The position numbers and the translations under genes were made by a program. From Hydractinia symbiolongicarpus (Eukaryota > Cnidaria > Hydrozoa > Anthoathecata > Hydractiniidae), in the NCBI RefSeq assembly GCF_029227915.1, contig NC_079879.1, positions 13,824,001-13,888,000 on the forward strand: a DNA stretch of 64,000 nt, read 5' to 3'. The notes beneath the pieces were generated by a model, which was given only the letters and a program-made list of their open reading frames with translations, did not search any database and had not been told where the DNA came from. Positions 60,190 to 64,000 of this stretch are shown here, piece after piece (within the stretch, counting starts at the first letter, position 1; every line of letters starts with the position of its first letter).

Positions 60190-61509
60190 TTAATATAGTA
60201 CATCCATAATTTCACCGTTTTGAATATTTAATTGAGCATCCATGATTAGATATATGTAGGCGTTTAAGGATCCCGCGGTTTCGGCCGTCTTTTCAACTTG
60301 AAGTGTGATGCCCTCGCTCGCATTTTCAATTCGTCGGCCGGTCCCATGCAGTGAGTTTTCATCTATGGTTCTGAAATCCAGCCATAGAGCATATTTCGTG
60401 GTTAGGTAGTCCGCGACCTTCACATCATGTAGTTGCAGATGTTTCTGTATTTCACCGGCGTTACCATCCCTTTGTTTGCCCTCCGCGAAATACTTGCATA
60501 TTTCACCATAATGCTCAAACGGTTGCATCCCCTGAGCGAAAAGTTGGTTAGGCTTACCCTCAACTATGGCGGATACCTTTTTGATCTTAGGATTGTAGAA
60601 CCTACCTGTATCTCGTTTGTAAGCTTTCTCTTCCTCAAACAGAACCAATATACCCTTCAGGGACTTGCATGGTGTATTGAATGACCAATTCCACGTTGTG
60701 TCTGACTTATCCACCCTAATTTGTCTATGTCTCAAGAATCTGTCGTAAAGTACGGCCATGTTTTGGTATTCATTTGAGATGAATCTGGCGAGTGTGGGTT
60801 GTGTCACAATCTCATATTCCAGAGATATGTTGGATATTTTGTATTTAGCGTCCGGTGACGGTGCCGCGGATGATCCCGAGGGTTTGGCCGGTGTTGATAG
60901 TACTACCCTGTCGTAATTGTTGAATGTTATCTCATAACACAGCCTATTACCTAGTCCGGCCTGATAATAAGGAATCGTGCTATCCAACATTTCAAAATCT
61001 AGTGGTATGGTGAACTTGTTTTTGTATGCATCATAGATTGCTTTGTCCGCTACCTCCGATGCGTCTTTATCCGCGGCTCCAACTCTCAGTTTCATACAGT
61101 TTTCTGTACACCCTTCATCAAAGATGATACCTTGTCTTATTGCATTTCTTTTTTCGGACTTGGTTAGCCATAAATCTCTGTAGCACCCGAAAAGATCAAA
61201 GTCATCAATGCTCAGAATCTCGGTACCCTCGAACTTGATAGCCAGCTTTTTAACAATTGCCCTCCCGATGTTAGAGACCAATGTTCTCTTCGTGTCGACT
61301 TTTGACTCGAGATCAATGTCGAAACTTATTTTTGAAGTCCCTGGAACAATAACATCATCGTTACCTAAATTAGGGAACCTAATCAGGAGTAACTGGTTCT
61401 GATCAATCTCACTTGGGTTGTGAGTGACAATTACTTTTTGATGCGTTCCTTTTACGCCATGTGCGGTTCTAAGTGAACGCTCTGGGTTTAACTTTTTCCC
61501 GTATTCCAT
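60190..61509 (-). CDS. MCP: Major capsid protein (double jelly-roll), 439 aa, intact
   Basis: Full-length homologue of the frameshifted MCP in B. Conserved blocks: SEIDQNQLLLIRFPNLGNDD, TKRTLVSNIGRAIVKKLAIK, FGCYRDLWLTKSEK, NKFTIPLDFEMLDSTIPYYQ, LSLEYE-type SNISLEYEIVTQPTLARF, and the end MDAQLNIQNGEIMDVLY. Size, order next to the ATPase and penton, and alternating beta-type segments fit Polinton major capsid proteins, which trimerise into hexons. Presence of an intact capsid set suggests this element could form particles, by inference. Confidence 0.88.
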   Translation of the reverse strand: MEYGKKLNPERSLRTAHGVKGTHQKVIVTHNPSEIDQNQLLLIRFPNLGNDDVIVPGTSKISFDIDLESKVDTKRTLVSNIGRAIVKKLAIKFEGTEILSIDDFDLFGCYRDLWLTKSEKRNAIRQGIIFDEGCTENCMKLRVGAADKDASEVADKAIYDAYKNKFTIPLDFEMLDSTIPYYQAGLGNRLCYEITFNNYDRVVLSTPAKPSGSSAAPSPDAKYKISNISLEYEIVTQPTLARFISNEYQNMAVLYDRFLRHRQIRVDKSDTTWNWSFNTPCKSLKGILVLFEEEKAYKRDTGRFYNPKIKKVSAIVEGKPNQLFAQGMQPFEHYGEICKYFAEGKQRDGNAGEIQKHLQLHDVKVADYLTTKYALWLDFRTIDENSLHGTGRRIENASEGITLQVEKTAETAGSLNAYIYLIMDAQLNIQNGEIMDVLY

Positions 61510-61564
61510 GCTATTCCATATTACTTTTATTTTATTTTACTTTAATTCGGTTAATTCTACGTTA

Positions 61565-62128
61565 TCATCTGTCCGCCGTATCTCTTATGTGTAGGGTAAC
61601 TGTTGTCTTCATACCACCCCATAGCACCTTACCATCCTGACCTGTGACTCTCATGGTAAGTGATTGAAGTAAACCTTTCTTTAGTTTCTTATATTGCGGA
61701 TTTTTCGGTTCAATATATGTAAAATCACCACCATACTCGGATATATGATATGTCATCAGGTTGTTGCTATATTCACCATCTTTAAGATTTAACGAGTTAT
61801 CCAATTCATTAAGATTAAAATGTAGTTCCGTTATACCCCCTAGATTGAATATTTTACTCAACTTAGAGTTTCTAGCTAGTTGTGTTGATTTTACATCACC
61901 TCTCACGATTGAATTCAACTCCCTCCCCGTGTAGTGCTGACCCTGTTGTAACCTAACCGTGGTAACTCCGTCAGCCAAGGGTATATCTATTGGAGCTGTA
62001 GCTACATATGTGACATTATCCGAAAACGTCTCCACGATAGCAACCTCCTTTGTACCATGTGAGTTGTCTATCGGTTGATACAAATAGATTTTCTTCTCGC
62101 TATTTACGTCCTTTATTGTGATATACAT
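61565..62128 (-). CDS. Penton-like minor capsid protein (C), 187 aa
   Basis: MYITIKDVNSEKKIYLYQPI, HYTGRELNSIVRGDV, GGITELHFNLNELDN and NPQYKKLKKGLLQSLTMRVT, ending HIRDTADR. About 60% like the copy in B. Intact; head to head with family V. Confidence 0.75.
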   Translation of the reverse strand: MYITIKDVNSEKKIYLYQPIDNSHGTKEVAIVETFSDNVTYVATAPIDIPLADGVTTVRLQQGQHYTGRELNSIVRGDVKSTQLARNSKLSKIFNLGGITELHFNLNELDNSLNLKDGEYSNNLMTYHISEYGGDFTYIEPKNPQYKKLKKGLLQSLTMRVTGQDGKVLWGGMKTTVTLHIRDTADR

Positions 62129-62166
62129 TATTATATTAGAGATTGTGAATATATTTAAATCAAAGA
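62129..62166. promoter_or_regulatory. Divergent promoter of penton and family V genes (C)
   Basis: 38 bases holding TTATATTAGAGATTGTG and ATATATTTAAATCAAAG; shares the TTAAAT and TATTAGAG parts with B. Confidence 0.5.
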
Positions 62167-63351
62167 ATGGATGACATTTTCAGATATAACCCGAATGCGG
62201 CATATAAGCCAAATGGAGGGCTGGATCTTCAAATATTGGGCGCTAGGGATCTGTACAAACAGGCCATTATTGTGTCCGAAAGTGGCTCTTTCCCCGCTTC
62301 CTTTCCTAATATTTTTACCAATTATGAACTTAGTCATAACGCGCAACGTATGAGAATTTGGAATGAGCAACCTTTTAGATTATGGCAAACCCAGCTAAAT
62401 TTCGCCACTTGGTGCGCTTCAAGTGCCTGTGGGGTAAGTTCGGAACACCTGAAGTATGGTAGATCTATGGTCAGGTCAATATATCGTTTTCATGTGTATT
62501 ATCACATTAGACGAATCATTAAGCGCCTACAGACACCTCTACCCTTTGAGGATAGTTTTAATCAATATGATAATCCTTATTCAAATGAGGAATTTCTAAA
62601 AATCTGTGGTGAGTATGATGTTGATTCCAACCCCATGAAATACAGAGGTCAGTACTTTTTCACTTCATATCAAAAAAGACGTTAAGACTATCCAACTCCC
62701 GGGTTGAGTTATTTCACTAACGACTCCATGACGCGGTGGATTGTGGAAAAATCCGATGGATTTACAAAAACGGGCCTTGTGAAGATCTCAAGCAGTGTTA
62801 GGGCCTATGCCTATCTTGTTCTTAGTTCTCAGGCCTCGGCACGCTCCTCCATCCTTGGTAATGATTCAAGTGCTCTGACCGCCCAAAGAGTTTTTATGAA
62901 TAACCTTGAAGACATTGTTAACCGTAGGGTTGATATTCAGGAGGACATTAAACGTTATCAGGATACGTTAAACTACGCTTCAAGTAAGGTTGATTATTCG
63001 GTTGGACAAGGTATTTATATGTTACCTAGTGACATGAATCTCAGAATTAAGACCGGTGTGGTAGGTTACAACAACAAGATTTTGATATCGGGTGAAGATC
63101 TTACCATTGGTATCAATCGAAAGGTCAATGTTATTGAAAAAACAGCTGAATCACATAAGATAACTAAAAAGAAGCCTGTAACACCCGATCATCCTGATAA
63201 ACACATTACCGTACACCACGTGGATACTACAGATAAACACATTACTGCACCTTACCACAAAGATACTCCTCCTCCTACACACGAAGATGAGAAGATCGCT
63301 CTTGTGATTGTTATGACAACGGGTTATTTCATATGGTATTTGTTTAGATAA
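62167..63351 (+). pseudogene. Family V protein (C), one in-frame stop, otherwise complete
   Basis: A 395-codon frame (counting the internal stop and the final stop): MDDIFRYNPNAAYKPNGG, QTQLNFATWCASSACGVSS, FHVYYHIRRIIKRLQTPLPF, DNPYSNEEFLKICGEYD, then TAA (62683-62685) in place of a Lys codon in B, then SYFTNDSMTRWIVEKSDGF, SSQASARSSILGNDSSAL, QGIYMLPSDMNLRI, a Thr/His/Pro-rich linker, and a C-terminal membrane segment (IALVIVMTTGYFIWYLF). It is the only clear lesion in a core gene of C. Function unknown. Present in all three elements beside the penton gene. Confidence 0.82.
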
Positions 63352-63370
63352 AGATTGACGTCAATTAAAT

Positions 63371-63517
63371 GTCAATCAAGCCAGAATAACAATAGAGAAA
63401 CAATGCATTCCTTACATACCAAATATCCTTAGCAACGGCTACTTTCGTTTTAACTTTTTTCTTATGTAAACAACTTTCTGGTATGTAAAATATGTAAAAT
63501 CCTATTGTTATAAGCGT
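63371..63517. repeat. 147-bp imperfect inverted repeat
   Basis: TGTCAATCAA...ATAACAATAG near 63371 pairs with CTATTGTTAT...TTGATTGACA near 63492-63517, and inside it TTACATACCA (63410) pairs with TGGTATGTAA (63479). Could be a small foldback element or a structured control region before the next gene. Confidence 0.65.
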
Positions 63518-63604
63518 TTGATTGACAGATGGTAGATAACAAAACTGCTTTCCGATAGAATCTATAAAGTGGTATAAAGAGATGTAATCGTGAATATAAA
63601 CACA

Positions 63605-63940
63605 ATGGCTTTTCCAACAGTTGAAGAATTTGAACAAAACATAGAACAAGTTACTCCGATCATAAAGTGGAGAGAGCTGCCTAAAAACGATATTTACCTT
63701 GTTAAATATGTGAAAGAGATGGAAATATCAAGACCTGGTGCTCTTTCTGAAAAATCTATGTATGCGGAGGTTCAAGATAGAATGGGAAATAAATATAAGA
63801 CATGGTTGCCCGCAAGACTTTGTGATGAATTAAAGGATTATAGTTTCAAGGGTGATGCCTTTGTCAGATCAAATGGTCTCAAACAATCTCAAAATAATCA
63901 TCAAAATCAATTCTTCAGTTATGACATTATGTGGCGCTAA
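63605..63940 (+). CDS. Small protein of unknown function, possibly OB-fold-like, 111 aa
   Basis: I start at MAFPTVEEFEQNIEQV (63605); an upstream in-frame ATG at 63590 is also possible. Then IIKWRELPKNDIYLVKYVKE, YAEVQDRMGNKYKTWLPARL and DELKDYSFKGDAFVRS. The alternation of strands and the DxxGxxYKTWLP segment recall small OB-fold or single-strand-binding proteins in endogenous viral elements, a weak resemblance only. B keeps just the last codons of this gene, next to its integrase. Intact. Confidence 0.55.
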   Translation: MAFPTVEEFEQNIEQVTPIIKWRELPKNDIYLVKYVKEMEISRPGALSEKSMYAEVQDRMGNKYKTWLPARLCDELKDYSFKGDAFVRSNGLKQSQNNHQNQFFSYDIMWR

Positions 63941-63959
63941 ACCTTGCAATGTTGCAATC

Positions 63960-63984
63960 ATCTTTACTTGTTTCTGGTAAAGAT
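63960..63984. terminator. Integrase-type palindrome at the right edge
   Basis: ATCTTTAC and GTAAAGAT arms around TTGTTTCTG, 20 bases past the stop at 63940. In B and C this palindrome marks the integrase 3' end, so an integrase on the minus strand may follow just outside the window. Confidence 0.5.
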
Positions 63985-64000
63985 AGACACACATAACACA

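Larger units (their letters stand above)
46428..63351. mobile_element. Polinton element C (at least 16.9 kb), nested in O
   Basis: The left end begins AGAGATAGGAAAATGCGG, akin to the end of B, and follows O's polymerase codons without a gap. Gene order is that of B in reverse, with additions: polymerase B (-), RING (-), SAP (-), integrase (+), second RING (+), second SAP (-), three hairpin-type genes (-), coiled-coil (+), small proteins (-), ATPase (-), MCP (-), penton (-), family V (+). I find no matching right terminal repeat after family V; 63351 is the last coding base that can be assigned with confidence. Most genes are intact, so this is the youngest or best-kept copy. Confidence 0.85.

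Overview
The window looks like a piece of an AT-rich animal genome, most likely a cnidarian (an inference from its style: a metazoan-type fused PAPS synthetase with GT-AG introns, abundant Polintons, THAP and Ulp1/PHD transposon debris). Only one ordinary host gene is clear: a complete bifunctional PAPS synthetase on the plus strand with four coding exons (13175-17125, 613 codons plus stop). A smaller two-exon C2H2 zinc-finger gene (1893-2434, minus) is probable. The rest of 1-19167 holds the broken 5' part of a Polinton DNA polymerase gene cut by the window edge (1-1223), a THAP-domain remnant, an Ulp1-protease/PHD pseudogene inside a pair of inverted repeats, other repeats, and long stretches without genes.

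From about 19168 to the right edge almost everything is Polinton/Maverick (adintovirus-like) DNA in a nested arrangement. An old, decayed element, here called O, runs from about 19168 to 46427 and probably continues beyond the window. A second element, B (22471-36603), sits inside one of O's genes. B has 105-bp terminal inverted repeats that differ at one base, and a 5-bp target duplication CCACC. A third element, C (46428 to at least 63351), interrupts O's DNA polymerase gene. The last 400 bases hold a gene and a palindrome that in B lie beside the integrase, so they suggest yet another copy or a rearranged end.

B and C share a gene set: protein-primed DNA polymerase B with an N-terminal SAP/Rho-N-like segment, a retrovirus-type DDE integrase, a packaging ATPase, a double jelly-roll major capsid protein, a penton-like minor capsid protein, a conserved protein of unknown function (called family V), a coiled-coil membrane protein, a hydrophobic-hairpin protein, four small membrane or basic proteins, a small SAP-like protein, and a RING protein. 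C is nearly intact: polymerase, integrase, ATPase and both capsid genes are open, and one in-frame stop lies in family V. In B the integrase, ATPase, penton and several small genes are open, while polymerase, MCP, family V, coiled-coil and hairpin genes carry frameshifts or stops. O has a different gene order and extra genes: a zinc-knuckle-repeat/HNH cassette fused onto a truncated capsid gene, a BRO/MSV199-like gene, and small zinc proteins.

The most striking points are: (1) RING domains in B and C whose zinc-ligand spacing and C-terminal tail match the MDM2/MDMX type, combined with SAP/Rho-N-like modules or a long acidic tract; (2) a set of intergenic palindromes of the form GTTAC...GTAAC at gene 3' ends in B and C, with different palindromes at equivalent places in O; (3) a shared upstream motif (TCGTATATCA) before the polymerase and RING genes; (4) the nested insertions themselves, and a 797-bp tandem duplication in C that made a SAP-hairpin fusion gene.
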